From contig JAQSDB010000002.1 of NCBI GenBank assembly GCA_029945725.1, positions 62,001-126,000 of the forward strand: a stretch of DNA of 64,000 nt, given 5' to 3'. A program made the position numbers and the translations under genes. The notes under the pieces are model-generated. The model saw only the letters and a list, made by a program, of their open reading frames with translations, searched no databases and was not told the origin of the DNA. Below, piece after piece: positions 18,440-27,263 of the stretch (positions are counted from its first letter, which is position 1; every line of letters begins with the position of its first letter). This DNA is from a bacterium. GTDB taxonomy: Bacteria; Pseudomonadota; Gammaproteobacteria; Pseudomonadales; Moraxellaceae.

Positions 18440-19522
18440 ATGACTCCCGAGCAACTGGCGTATATCGAACGGCGTCGCCGGCAAATCCGTTACTGGCCTT
18501 TCATGGCGGCAGTTTTGCTCGCCATTCTGGTGGCGGCTTATGCCTACCTGTTGCTGAAGAAGCCTGTTTATGTGGACCCGACGGAGTTCGTGGCACAGCT
18601 GACGGCCAAAAAGCTGGGCATGGACCAACTGGCAACCCTGGCGGCACTGGGTAATCTGGCCTTTATCGGCTGCGGCCTTTTTATTTTTTCACTGATTGCC
18701 ATGACCTCGCTGGCCTTGTGGAATGAGCACCGCCTGATCCGCATGCTGGATGAGTTGCGCGCGGCGCCGGCGGCAGCAGCGGATTTCAAGGATCACTTTT
18801 CTGCCCTGGCCGAGGACTACGCCCACTATCGCCCGCGTTACCCGGACACCCTGTTTGCCGCGCTGGCGGGAGTTGCGCCCGGACACGAGTGCGCCTGGGA
18901 TTGCGCGACCGGCAATGGTCAGGCGGCGGCCGGACTCGCCCCTTATTTCACCTGGGTGGTTGCGACGGACGCCAGCAGCGCCCAGATAGCCGCGGCAAAG
19001 GGCCCGTCGAATGTACAGTTCAGTGTTGCCCCGGCAGAAGCCAGTGGCTTGCCGGATGCCTCGGTTGACCTGCTGCTGGTCGCCCAGGCGGCACACTGGT
19101 TTGATTTGCCGGCTTTCTATGCCGAAGCGGAGCGTGTGCTGCGCCCGGGTGGTGTGCTGGCGTTGCTGACCTATAGCGGTGTGCATACCCCGGATGAGGG
19201 CATCAACCGGGTGCTGCGCGAGTTCCATCAGGTCACGATGGGGCCGTACTGGCCGGCCGAGCGCGCCCATGTTGAAAATGATTACCGCGACCTGCCGTTT
19301 CCCTGGCCGGAAATTCCGTTTCCGGCCCAGACCATGACGGCGCAGTGGACGCTGGATCAGCTCATGGGCTATCTCGGCACCTGGTCCGCCACGGCGCGCT
19401 ATCGCCAGGAATGCGGCGATGACCCCCTGCCGGCGCTGCGCGCGCGTCTGGCGCCACTCTGGGGTGAGGAAAGCCGCGAGCTTGCCTGGCCGTTGCCGGT
19501 TCGTATCGGACGCCGACCATGA
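18440..19522 (+). CDS. Fusion: two-helix membrane domain plus class I SAM methyltransferase
   Basis: This is a 360-residue chain. Residues 1-110 hold two transmembrane helices (PFMAAVLLAILVAAYAYLLL and LAFIGCGLFIFSLIAMTSLA). From about 114 a complete methyltransferase begins with DHFSALAEDYAHYRPRYP, which is where free-standing members of this family normally start. The SAM site CATGNGQAAAGLA and LRPGGVLALLTY follow. Joining the two makes a membrane-anchored methyltransferase of unknown substrate. It could be a natural fusion or a lost stop codon; the linker is an Ala-rich stretch (RAAPAAAADF). Confidence 0.85.
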   Translation: MTPEQLAYIERRRRQIRYWPFMAAVLLAILVAAYAYLLLKKPVYVDPTEFVAQLTAKKLGMDQLATLAALGNLAFIGCGLFIFSLIAMTSLALWNEHRLIRMLDELRAAPAAAADFKDHFSALAEDYAHYRPRYPDTLFAALAGVAPGHECAWDCATGNGQAAAGLAPYFTWVVATDASSAQIAAAKGPSNVQFSVAPAEASGLPDASVDLLLVAQAAHWFDLPAFYAEAERVLRPGGVLALLTYSGVHTPDEGINRVLREFHQVTMGPYWPAERAHVENDYRDLPFPWPEIPFPAQTMTAQWTLDQLMGYLGTWSATARYRQECGDDPLPALRARLAPLWGEESRELAWPLPVRIGRRP

Positions 19523-19630
19523 CCGCTGTTATCCGCACGTCCTTGCCTTCGTTGTCTTGATTGCCTCTGCCTTTGCCTTTACCCTTCGCGCTGTCAGTGC
19601 CAGGGCGCGCCCGAGGGGTTTAGCGCCGCA

Positions 19631-19706
19631 ACCTGACGCAGGTCGAAGAGCCTCTTGAAATCGCCACATGCTTTTTCCGTTTGTGTGTTGGTTTCAAGGG
19701 GCTCTT
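19631..19706 (+). promoter_or_regulatory. Structured 5' leader of the ornithine decarboxylase gene
   Basis: A small hairpin (ACCTG-ACG-CAGGT, 19631-19643) is followed by a long-range stem. Arm 19646-19660 pairs with 19692-19706 in 15 base pairs (14 Watson-Crick, one G-U), enclosing a 31-base loop. No U tract follows, so it is not a simple terminator. A candidate leader peptide starts inside the loop and runs through the right arm. This suggests attenuation or translational control, which is inference. Confidence 0.5.
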
Positions 19707-19733
19707 TACATTCTCTCTGCTTCAAACGGGTGA
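19668..19733 (+). CDS. Candidate 21-residue leader peptide upstream of ornithine decarboxylase
   Basis: An ATG inside the leader hairpin opens a 21-codon frame (MLFPFVCWFQG, then ALYILSASNG). It stops with TGA 6 bases before the decarboxylase ATG, and the stop overlaps that gene's ribosome binding site region (GGGTGA). There is no clear ribosome binding site of its own, and it may be fortuitous. Enterobacterial speF has an ornithine-sensing leader peptide, so the position is suggestive, but this peptide has no sequence similarity to SpeFL. Confidence 0.3.
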   Translation: MLFPFVCWFQGALYILSASNG

Positions 19734-19739
19734 ATTGCC

Positions 19740-20909
19740 ATGCGCCTTGCGGATTACTGCACTGATGCTGAATGGAAGAAAATAAGGGACATCGCGGATA
19801 CCAAGGAAACCCCTTTTCTGGTGGTGGATCTGGATATCATTCGCCAGAAATACGAAGAGCTCACCGGCTGCTTCCCCATGGCCAAGGTGCATTACGCACT
19901 CAAGGCCAATCCGGGCCTGCCGGTAATCGAGCTCTTGCGTGATCTCGGGTCCAGCTTTGATACGGCCTCGATTTTCGAGCTGAACAAGGTGCTGGATGCC
20001 GGTGTCACGCCGGACCGTATTTCCTACGGCAACACCATCAAGAAAGCCGCGCACATCAAGTACGCCTTTGAAAAAGGCATTCGCCTTTATGCAACGGATT
20101 CCAAAGCGGATCTGCAGAGCATTGCGGACAATGCGCCGGGCTCAAAGGTGTTCGTGCGTATCCTCGTGGAAGGCGGTGAAACGGCCGAGTGGCCGCTGTC
20201 GCGCAAGTTCGGTTGTCATCCCGACATGGCCATTGACCTGCTGGTGCAGGCCAAGCATCTGGGTCTGGTACCTTACGGTATTTCCTTTCACGTCGGCTCC
20301 CAGCAGAAAGACATTGCGGTGTGGGATGCGGCGCTGTCGAAAGTGAAATACATGTTCGACTGGATGAAGTTCGAGGAAGACATCGAGCTCAAGATGATCA
20401 ATATGGGCGGCGGCTTCCCGGCCAACTACATTTCGGAAGTGAACCCGATCAATGTGTATGCCGAAGAAATCCTGCGTTATCTGCACGATGACTATGGCGA
20501 CAACCTGCCGGAAATCATTCTGGAGCCAGGCCGTTCGCTGGTGGGTGAATCCGGCGTGCTGGTGTCGGAAGTAGTGCTGATTTCGCGCAAGTCGCGTACC
20601 GATCTCAATCGCTGGGTGTATGTCGATGTCGGCCTTTTCCAGGGGCTGATGGAAACCATGGGCGAAGCCATCAAATACCCGATCTATATGGAAAAACTGG
20701 AAGGCAATCCGCCCACGGGTACCGTGGTGCTGGCGGGTCCGACCTGCGATTCCACGGACATCATGTACGAGAACTCCGGTTACCAGCTGCCGCTGAATCT
20801 GGCGGTGGGTGACAGGCTGTACTGGATGACAACAGGCGCTTACACCAACTCCTACAGTTCGGTGGAATTCAACGGCTTTCCGCCGCTGGAAACGTTTTAC
20901 GTGAAGTAA
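19740..20909 (+). CDS. PLP-dependent ornithine (or lysine/ornithine) decarboxylase, alanine-racemase fold
   Basis: This 389-residue fold-type III decarboxylase corresponds to the eukaryotic-like SpeC of pseudomonads (about 387 aa). The PLP lysine is K55 in HYALKANP. MGGGFPANY and EPGRSLVGE bind the PLP phosphate. The catalytic cysteine lies in GPTCDSTD near the C-terminus. It makes putrescine for polyamine synthesis in the cytosol. Whether lysine is also used cannot be told by eye. The ribosome binding site GGTGA is 6 bases before the ATG. Confidence 0.92.
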   Translation: MRLADYCTDAEWKKIRDIADTKETPFLVVDLDIIRQKYEELTGCFPMAKVHYALKANPGLPVIELLRDLGSSFDTASIFELNKVLDAGVTPDRISYGNTIKKAAHIKYAFEKGIRLYATDSKADLQSIADNAPGSKVFVRILVEGGETAEWPLSRKFGCHPDMAIDLLVQAKHLGLVPYGISFHVGSQQKDIAVWDAALSKVKYMFDWMKFEEDIELKMINMGGGFPANYISEVNPINVYAEEILRYLHDDYGDNLPEIILEPGRSLVGESGVLVSEVVLISRKSRTDLNRWVYVDVGLFQGLMETMGEAIKYPIYMEKLEGNPPTGTVVLAGPTCDSTDIMYENSGYQLPLNLAVGDRLYWMTTGAYTNSYSSVEFNGFPPLETFYVK

Positions 20910-20934
20910 TTCACGGCAGCAGCGCTGACGGCAC

Positions 20935-20973
20935 GTCATAAAAAAACCGGCTTGATGCCGGTTTTTTTATGAC
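20935..20973. terminator. Bidirectional terminator between ornithine decarboxylase and Kef-type genes
   Basis: A 17-bp perfect inverted repeat with a 5-base loop has a core ACCGGC/GCCGGT flanked by A7 and T7. It separates converging genes. Confidence 0.93.
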
Positions 20974-20987
20974 GGAGCGTACGCTTT

Positions 20988-22796
20988 TCAGGAAAGGGGC
21001 TGGTCTTCTGTGCCTGCCGCATTCTGCCTTTCAGCCGCGCGCGCATCGCTTTCGAACAGCTCTTCCAGTTCCTGCATCGACTCTTTCACGCTTTCAATCA
21101 GCTTGGCCTCATCCTTGTAGATGGCGTGCTGGCGCACGATGAGCTTGTCGTCGTATTCCTTGAACGTGGCGATGTCGCGTTCAGCGCGTTCAGCATCCAT
21201 GCCGAGCCCTGTCAGTACTTTTTGCGCAAGATCCAGGCTGGACAGATAGGTTTCACGATTGATCACGGTGACGCCGCCGATATCCATCAGCTGATAGGCA
21301 TGGGCGCGATCACGGGCACGGGCATAGATGGCGACTTTCGGGAAGAGCCGGTGCATGGCGGCGGCTGTTCTTACCGAGTCCTGTACGTCGTCCAGGGCCA
21401 GCACAAATATCCTGGCCCGGCCTGCTCCTGCGGCGCGCAGGAAATCCATGTTTGCCGGGTTGCCGTAAAACACCTGATTACCGAAGCGGCGCACGAAGTC
21501 GACCTGACGCACATCCCCCTCCAGTGCCGTAAAGCCGATGCGGTGCATGCGCAGTACGCGCGCCACGATCTGGCCGAAACGGCCAAAGCCGGCAATCACA
21601 ACCGGGTTGTCGTGCTCGGGCACGTCATCAAATGCCCGTGTTTCCTCGGGGCGCAGCCAGGGCTCCAGTACGCGCTCCAGCAGCATGAAGGCAAACGGCG
21701 TCAGCGCCATGGAAACCGTGACGATGAGAATCAGGCGGTTGGCCATGTCTTCGGGAAATATGTTTTCAGCTGCTGCTGCCGAGAACAGGACAAACGCAAA
21801 CTCGCCGCCCTGGGCCAGCGGCACACCGAGCTGCACGCTGCCGTGCAGATTGGTACCGGTGATGCGTCCGATAATGACCAGCAGGATGAACTTGATCAGC
21901 ATCAGGCCCATCACGGCGCCGATAATCAGGCCGGCTTCGGTGTGCAGCAGTTCGATATCTGCCGTCATGCCCACGGCAATAAAGAACAGGCCGAGTAACA
22001 GCGCTTTGATGGGCTGCAGGCTGGCTTCTATTTCATGGCGGTACTCGCTGTCGGCCAGCAGCACGCCTGCGGCAAAGGCGCCGAGGGACATGGAGATTCC
22101 CAGTGACTCGGTAAGCACGCCGGCACCACAGACCAGGAAAAGGGCGGCGGCGGTGAAGACTTCCGGTGTGCCGGCGCTGGCGACAAAGCGCAGGGCCGGG
22201 CGTATCAGGGTGCGACTGGAAATGATGAAAATGCCGGCGACCAGCACCAGCTTGCCGAGATCAATCCAGCCGTAATGCGCACTTTTTCCACCCAGCCAGG
22301 GAATCACGGCGAGCAGCGGAATGACGGCGATATCCTGAAACAGCAAAATCGAGAATGCCTTGCGGCCATGCTGTGTGGTGAGCTGTTTTTTTTCGCTCAG
22401 TAACTGCAGTACAAAAGCCGTGGAAGACAGGGCGAGACCAAAGCCGACAACAAAACTGACGGGTAGTGAATAACCGAGTGCACGGGTAATGCCCATGAAG
22501 ACAAGGCCGGTACTGGCGACCTGTAAGCCACCGAGGCCGAATACGGAGCGTCGCAATACCCACAGGCGTGACGGCTCGAGCTCAATGCCGATCAGGAACA
22601 GCAGCAGGACCACGCCGTATTCGGCGAAACTGAGTACGTCGCTGGCGTCGCTGATCAGGCCGAACCCGTGCGGTCCCAGCAATACGCCTGTTGCCAGGTA
22701 ACCGATGACAGAGGCCAGTCCGAAGCGCTTGAGCAAGGGCACCATGATGAGTGTGGCCCCGAGAAAAAGTGCAGTAGTCTGAAGCGGGCTCATCAT
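20988..22796 (-). CDS. Kef-type monovalent cation:proton antiporter (CPA2) with RCK/TrkA-N domain
   Basis: The protein is 602 residues. About 12 transmembrane helices form the Na/H-exchanger fold at 1-375 (GVVLLLFLIGIELEPSRLW, then GFGLALSSTAFVLQLL). A cytosolic NAD-binding RCK domain follows (VVIAGFGRFGQIVARVL, about 398-414) and then a charged tail. It is KefB/KefC-like in layout, but no KefF/KefG partner gene is adjacent, so I give no symbol. Two consecutive ATG codons (22796, 22793) follow GGAG; the second has the better spacing. Confidence 0.92.
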   Translation of the reverse strand: MMSPLQTTALFLGATLIMVPLLKRFGLASVIGYLATGVLLGPHGFGLISDASDVLSFAEYGVVLLLFLIGIELEPSRLWVLRRSVFGLGGLQVASTGLVFMGITRALGYSLPVSFVVGFGLALSSTAFVLQLLSEKKQLTTQHGRKAFSILLFQDIAVIPLLAVIPWLGGKSAHYGWIDLGKLVLVAGIFIISSRTLIRPALRFVASAGTPEVFTAAALFLVCGAGVLTESLGISMSLGAFAAGVLLADSEYRHEIEASLQPIKALLLGLFFIAVGMTADIELLHTEAGLIIGAVMGLMLIKFILLVIIGRITGTNLHGSVQLGVPLAQGGEFAFVLFSAAAAENIFPEDMANRLILIVTVSMALTPFAFMLLERVLEPWLRPEETRAFDDVPEHDNPVVIAGFGRFGQIVARVLRMHRIGFTALEGDVRQVDFVRRFGNQVFYGNPANMDFLRAAGAGRARIFVLALDDVQDSVRTAAAMHRLFPKVAIYARARDRAHAYQLMDIGGVTVINRETYLSSLDLAQKVLTGLGMDAERAERDIATFKEYDDKLIVRQHAIYKDEAKLIESVKESMQELEELFESDARAAERQNAAGTEDQPLS

Positions 22797-22921
22797 TTCT
22801 CCGGCCTGGGGTGACTTGCATCATTGCCGCAAACGATGAATAGTGGCGCGCAATTTCCGCAATTCTGATGCGTAATCACCATATTCTATGCGGGTTCAGT
22901 GTCCTTCAGGGAGCGCCTATC

Positions 22922-23896
22922 ATGGCACATGTTTATGACGACAATTCCCTTTCCATCGGCAATACGCCGCTGGTAAGGCTCAACCGGGTGTGCGGCAGCA
23001 ATGCAACGGTTTACGCCAAGATCGAAGGCCGTAATCCGGCGTATTCGGTAAAGTGCCGCATTGGTGCCAGCATGATCTGGGATGCGGAAAAGCGCGGTGT
23101 GCTCAGGCACGGAATGGAGATTGTCGAGGCCACCTCGGGGAACACCGGCATTGCGCTGGCTTTTGTTGCCGCCGCCCGCGGGTATCCGCTGACGCTCACC
23201 ATGCCGTCCTCCATGAGTCTCGAGCGGCGCAAGGTACTGAAGGGGCTGGGCGCCACGCTGGTGCTGACGGATCCTGCCAGAGGCATGAAGGGCGCCGTTG
23301 AAAAAGCCGAAGAAATTCGTGCCGGCAATCCCGATAAATATTTCCTGCCGCAGCAGTTTGAAAATCCTGCCAATCCGGATATCCATGAAAGCACGACGGG
23401 TCCGGAAATCTGGCGAGATACGGATGGCAAGATTGATATTCTGGTGGCGGGTGTGGGTACTGGTGGCACCATCACCGGCATTTCCCGTTACATCAAGAAC
23501 ACGCAAGGCAAAGCCATCCAGTCGATTGCCGTGGAGCCCTCTGCTTCCCCGTTGATTACGCAAACCCGTCATGGCGAGACTCTGGTCCCGGCGGGCCACA
23601 AGATTCAGGGTATCGGCGCCAATTTTGTGCCGAAGAATCTGGATCTTTCCCTGCTGGACGGGGTTGAAACGGTCAGCAATGAAGAGGCCATCGAGTTTGC
23701 GCGCCGGCTGATGCGTGAAGAGGGGGTTCTTGCCGGCATTTCCTGCGGAGCGGCCGCCTGTGCTGCAGCGCGAATTGCAGCCCGGCCGGAAAACAAGGGC
23801 AAGATGATTGTGGTGATCCTGCCGGATTCGGGTGAGCGTTACCTGTCTACGGCACTTTTCGATGGCTTGTTCACGGATCAGGAAATGGTGCAGTAA
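22922..23896 (+). CDS. cysK: O-acetylserine sulfhydrylase (cysteine synthase A)
   Basis: This 324-residue PLP enzyme forms cysteine from O-acetylserine and sulfide. The PLP lysine is K44 in [18 protein letters not shown], the substrate loop TSGNTG is at 71-76 and the phosphate-binding GTGGTITG is near 180. The long N-terminal similarity (EDNSL-like start, [10 protein letters not shown]) and the SVKCRIGA motif point to CysK rather than CysM. AGGGAG lies 8 bases before the ATG at 22922. The stop overlaps the next start as TAATG. Confidence 0.93.
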   Translation: MAHVYDDNSLSIGNTPLVRLNRVCGSNATVYAKIEGRNPAYSVKCRIGASMIWDAEKRGVLRHGMEIVEATSGNTGIALAFVAAARGYPLTLTMPSSMSLERRKVLKGLGATLVLTDPARGMKGAVEKAEEIRAGNPDKYFLPQQFENPANPDIHESTTGPEIWRDTDGKIDILVAGVGTGGTITGISRYIKNTQGKAIQSIAVEPSASPLITQTRHGETLVPAGHKIQGIGANFVPKNLDLSLLDGVETVSNEEAIEFARRLMREEGVLAGISCGAAACAAARIAARPENKGKMIVVILPDSGERYLSTALFDGLFTDQEMVQ

Positions 23897-24276
23897 TGAC
23901 GATCGCCTACTGGTGTGTACTGGCGGCGATTCTGCTGCCCTATATCTGGACGGGTGTGGCCAAGTTCACCTCCGGCTTCCGCCCGCAAGACAATCACAAT
24001 CCGCGCGAGTATCTCGACAGGCTGCAGGGGCCGGCCAAGCGCGCCCACTGGGCGCAGCTCAATACTTTCGAGTCGATCCCCGGCTTCATGGCTGCCGTGA
24101 TTATTGCCCATCTGGCAGCGGCCCCGCAGGGGAAGATTGATGCCATCGCCATCGCTTATGTCGTGCTGCGTCTGCTCTACGGCATTCTTTACATCACCGA
24201 CCAGGCCAGGCTGCGTTCACTGGTGTGGGCGGCCGGTCTGGGTTGCGTGGTGGCTTTGTTTGTCGTTGCGGCCTGA
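23896..24276 (+). CDS. MAPEG family membrane protein
   Basis: This 126-residue protein has four hydrophobic helices. It has the MAPEG-like pattern: NPREYLDRLQGPAKRAHWAQLNTFESIPGFMAAV after helix 1, and VVLRLLYGILYITDQARLRSLVW later. Eukaryotic MAPEG proteins are glutathione- or eicosanoid-related, and the bacterial role is unknown. It is translationally coupled to cysK by a one-base stop/start overlap, so a thiol-linked role is possible. Confidence 0.88.
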   Translation: MTIAYWCVLAAILLPYIWTGVAKFTSGFRPQDNHNPREYLDRLQGPAKRAHWAQLNTFESIPGFMAAVIIAHLAAAPQGKIDAIAIAYVVLRLLYGILYITDQARLRSLVWAAGLGCVVALFVVAA

Positions 24277-24283
24277 TAGGCGT

Positions 24284-24311
24284 TTGGCAAGTCACGGCGG
24301 GGCGCTATAAT
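24284..24311 (+). promoter_or_regulatory. Sigma-70-type promoter of ppa
   Basis: TTGGCA and TATAAT are separated by 16 bp, and the -10 box ends 36 bp before the ppa ATG. Confidence 0.75.
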
Positions 24312-24346
24312 GCGCCCCGTTTTCTATTCCCTCCCGAGAGCAAGCC

Positions 24347-24874
24347 ATGAGCTACAGCAAAATTCCGGTCGGCAAGGATGTGCCGAACGATATTTACGTC
24401 GTTATCGAAATTCCGGCCAACGCCGCTCCCATCAAGTATGAGATCGACAAGGAGTCCGAAGAGCTGTTCGTGGACCGCTTTATCGGTACCGGCATGTCCT
24501 ATCCCGTGAACTATGGCTATATCCCGCACACGCTGTCGGAAGATGGCGATCCACTGGATGTGCTGGTCGTGACGCCCTATCCCGTACAGGCCGGCTCCGT
24601 GATCCGTTCACGCGTGGTAGGCAAGCTGAACATGGAGGATGAGGCGGGTATCGACACCAAACTTATTGCCGTGCCTCACGACAAGCTGACGCCGCTTTAC
24701 AAGCATGTGCAGGAGTACACGGACCTGCCGGAGCTGCTGCTGGCCCAGATCAAGCATTTCTTTGAGCACTACAAGGCGCTGGAACCCGGCAAGTGGGTCA
24801 AGCTGACCGGATGGGAAGGTGCCGATGCAGCCCGTGCCGACGTCTTGAAGTCCATCGAGGCTGCCAAGAAATAA
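24347..24874 (+). CDS. ppa: Inorganic pyrophosphatase (family I)
   Basis: This 175-residue cytosolic enzyme splits pyrophosphate. The active-site acidic cluster is visible: [31 protein letters not shown] (about 48-78) with the DxDPxD motif, and [14 protein letters not shown]. It has its own promoter and terminator. Confidence 0.97.
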   Translation: MSYSKIPVGKDVPNDIYVVIEIPANAAPIKYEIDKESEELFVDRFIGTGMSYPVNYGYIPHTLSEDGDPLDVLVVTPYPVQAGSVIRSRVVGKLNMEDEAGIDTKLIAVPHDKLTPLYKHVQEYTDLPELLLAQIKHFFEHYKALEPGKWVKLTGWEGADAARADVLKSIEAAKK

Positions 24875-24892
24875 GGTGCCTTCTGCTGCATG

Positions 24893-24920
24893 AAAAGCCC
24901 GCGATTGCGGGCTTTTTTTT
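24893..24920 (+). terminator. Terminator of ppa
   Basis: An 8-bp stem AAGCCCGC/GCGGGCTT with a 4-base loop is followed by T8. Confidence 0.92.
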
Positions 24921-25198
24921 GTGCCTGGATTTCCTGACGGGCCTGCTGGCGGCTACCCGCCCGGTTCGGGGTTTTTCGCGCGCGTTCATTCATGGGGGCG
25001 TGAGCTGACAGGCTTGGCGCATCTTGTGGCTGCATGGTCGTCGGACAATATCGAAGTTTTGTATTTAATGGTCTTACTGTTAGACAATAGTGGCGTCGCC
25101 GGATTTGCCGCTTTCTATAATCGCCCACGCAGACCCGAGCCTCCTCCAGTAATTGCCGGGTCCCCTCATTGGTTTTTCAACTTTCAAGGAAGTGTGTC

Positions 25199-25576
25199 AT
25201 GGGCGAACTTAAGCAGCTGTCTGAAACCCAGCAGAATCTGGTCGAGCGCGTAAAAAGCATTGGTCAGCAGATTTATCTCGCCAATCTTGGTCTGGCCACC
25301 AAGGTTGAAGAAGAAGGCAGGAAGCAGTACGACAAGCTGATTGCTGCTGGTGCGGAAACCCGTGGTGAGCAGGCAGCGGCTACCTACAAGGCTGTGCTTG
25401 TGGCTGTGGGTCTGGTTGAGGTTCTGAAGACCGAAGCCGAGAAGCTGAAGGGTGATGGCTTCAAGGCACAGGCTGATGCCATAAAGGTTCGCCTCACCGG
25501 GATCAAGCTGAAGGAAGATGGCCAGAAGCTGTTTGATGAGCTCGTGGCTGCGGGTGAAAAGCGTAAAGCCGCCTGA
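25199..25576 (+). CDS. Phasin-family (PhaI/PhaF-like) polyhydroxyalkanoate granule-associated protein
   Basis: This protein of about 125 residues is almost entirely helical with heptad-like spacing. Its segment GQQIYLANLGLATKVEEEGRKQYDKLIAAG matches the start of PhaI/PhaF phasins, which read roughly W-x-AGLGA-x-A-K-x-GxEGxxxF-x-x-LVxxG. A second similar block (IKLKEDGQKLFDELVAAGEK) ends the protein. It should coat PHA granules, but no PHA synthase is in the window. AAGGA precedes the ATG. A TATAAT (25116-25121) upstream is a candidate -10, though no -35 is clear. Confidence 0.72.
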   Translation: MGELKQLSETQQNLVERVKSIGQQIYLANLGLATKVEEEGRKQYDKLIAAGAETRGEQAAATYKAVLVAVGLVEVLKTEAEKLKGDGFKAQADAIKVRLTGIKLKEDGQKLFDELVAAGEKRKAA

Positions 25577-25625
25577 GTAGGCTGAAGTAACGCTGAATGC
25601 TTTTGTTGTTGTGGTAACACTTTTG

Positions 25626-25657
25626 GGGATGGCCCCCTCTGGCCATCCCTTTTTTTA
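25626..25657 (+). terminator. Terminator of the phasin-like gene
   Basis: A 9-bp stem GGGATGGCC/GGCCATCCC with a 6-base loop is followed by T8. Confidence 0.92.
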
Positions 25658-26097
25658 TGGGCGCTGTTTGGCCGGCCCACCGGTATTTTGTGCTTCCAGC
25701 GGCTGATCCTTGCTGTTTGTAACCAATGCTATCAGCCAGTGACGCTTTTCGGTCGCCAGGCTTAATCTTCTCCCGGTGATGTGTGATGCCGGTTCCGATT
25801 GGGGCAGGGCGGTAGCCGGAGTTTTGAGGAAAGCCACGAATAATCCGGCCTCCATGAGCCATGCGCTGGCTGGCCAGGTCATTCGGTGGGGCTTGCGTAC
25901 CGACGGATGTCATCAATTGAGGGGTGAATGCAAGCCTTGCCTCATGCCTTTGCCGCCAATCTGTGGTTAAAATGAGAAGCGGTTCATATTGTTACGGCTG
26001 CTCAAACTGCGCACAGGCAGTTGGTGCCGACCAGAGAGTCGGGTACAGTCGAATAAATCAACAAAAACCACCATATAAGAAAAATTAGGGAGTGGTC
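25658..26097. other. Non-coding gap before the tandem solute-binding-like genes
   Basis: There is no convincing gene on either strand in this 440 bp. The frames present (minus 25503-25916 and 25655-25882) lack ribosome binding sites and recognisable motifs, and one runs through the phasin terminator. It probably holds the promoter for the gene at 26098, which has GGGAG 5 bases before its ATG. Confidence 0.5.
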
Positions 26098-27102
26098 ATG
26101 AAGTTTGCAGTTGCCCGCCGTTTTTGCGGCCATGCTTTTGCCGGTCTAATCGCTTGCTCATCCGCCGCTCATGCCCAGACCTTTTGTGTCTGGGATATTC
26201 TGGGTGAGCAGGGTGATGCCATGAACATGATGAAGGATTATGCGCTTGCGGCTAAAAGCTGGGGCGCAAACATCACCCTCAAGTCCTATACCAATGAAGG
26301 CATTGCCACGGATGATTTCAAGGCTGGTCAGTGCGATGCGGCGCTGATCACGGGGCTGCGTGCCCGCCAGTTCAATCAGTTCACCGGCAGCATTGATTCC
26401 GTGGGGTCCATTCCCAGTTATACGCATATGCGTGATGTGATTGATCTGCTGGCCAATCCCAAGCTGGCGCCACGACTGGTCAGTGGCTCTTATGAAATTG
26501 CCGGGGTGGTGCCGATCGGTGCTGCCTATGCTTACGTGAATGATCGCAGTATCAATACCCTGGCCAAGGCGGCGGGCAAGAAAATAGCGGTGCTCGATTG
26601 GGACAAGTCGCAGGCCGAAATGGTGAAAATTGTTGGTGCGCAGCCGGTTGCTGCTGATCTCACCACGTATGGCGGCAAGTTCAACAACGGCCAGGTAGAC
26701 ATCCTTTTTGCTCCGATTGCCCTTTACAAGCCCATGGAGCTTTACAAGGGGCTTGGCACCAAGGGCGGCATTGCCCGTTTCCCTGTCCTCCAGATCACGT
26801 TGCAGATGCTGATTCGTCAGGATAAGTTCCCGGCCGGCTATGGCCTCAAGAGTCGTCAATACATGGCTGATCAGGTGCCGCGTTTTTTCGGGATTATTCG
26901 TAATACCGAGCGTGAAGTGGATCCCAAACACTGGATGCATATAGCGCTCGCTGATCGCGATGGCTATGAGGGGGTCATGCGCGAGATGCGCATACATCTG
27001 ACCAAGTCCGGCTATTACGACCCCCGGATGATGACCATGCTCAAGCGCATACGCTGCAAGCGCGAACCGGATCAGGCCGAGTGCGCCTTGAAGGACGAGT
27101 AA
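26098..27102 (+). CDS. Secreted periplasmic-binding-like protein, paralogue 1 of 3
   Basis: This protein of about 334 residues has a Sec signal peptide (cleavage near SSAAHA-QTF). The mature chain starts with FCVWDILGEQGDAMNMMKDYAL and contains FKAGQCDAALITGLRARQFNQFTGSIDSVG. A DctP-like half follows (GKKIAVLDWDKSQAEMVKIVGAQPVA, then FNNGQVDILFAP). Cys residues near the N-terminus, in GQCD and as a C-terminal pair (RIRCK, AECAL) recur in all three paralogues. I infer a TRAP-type solute-receptor fold, the putative solute-binding family seen in Moraxellaceae. No DctQ/DctM permease is adjacent. Ligand and function are unknown. Confidence 0.8.
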   Translation: MKFAVARRFCGHAFAGLIACSSAAHAQTFCVWDILGEQGDAMNMMKDYALAAKSWGANITLKSYTNEGIATDDFKAGQCDAALITGLRARQFNQFTGSIDSVGSIPSYTHMRDVIDLLANPKLAPRLVSGSYEIAGVVPIGAAYAYVNDRSINTLAKAAGKKIAVLDWDKSQAEMVKIVGAQPVAADLTTYGGKFNNGQVDILFAPIALYKPMELYKGLGTKGGIARFPVLQITLQMLIRQDKFPAGYGLKSRQYMADQVPRFFGIIRNTEREVDPKHWMHIALADRDGYEGVMREMRIHLTKSGYYDPRMMTMLKRIRCKREPDQAECALKDE

Positions 27103-27210
27103 AGCACACCCTCCGCTTGCCTGGTTGCGTAATATCCCGCATGGCGTGTTTTGCAGGTATTGCGGGCCAGGTGGCCAATGCGGTCTGGCGCGAACTGTGG
27201 CATTTCTGAT

Positions 27211-27238
27211 GGGGCCTTGAGGGCCCTTTTGCTTTTTT
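27211..27238 (+). terminator. Possible terminator between paralogues 1 and 2
   Basis: A short stem GGGCC/GGCCC is followed by TTTTGCTTTTTT. The stem is only 5 bp, so termination may be partial. Confidence 0.55.
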
Positions 27239-27263
27239 GATAATCCATGCAGTGGACGGTGTT

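Noticed and set aside
25503-25916. Minus-strand frames in the gap after the phasin gene
   Set aside because: They run through the phasin terminator, lack ribosome binding sites and show no recognisable domain.
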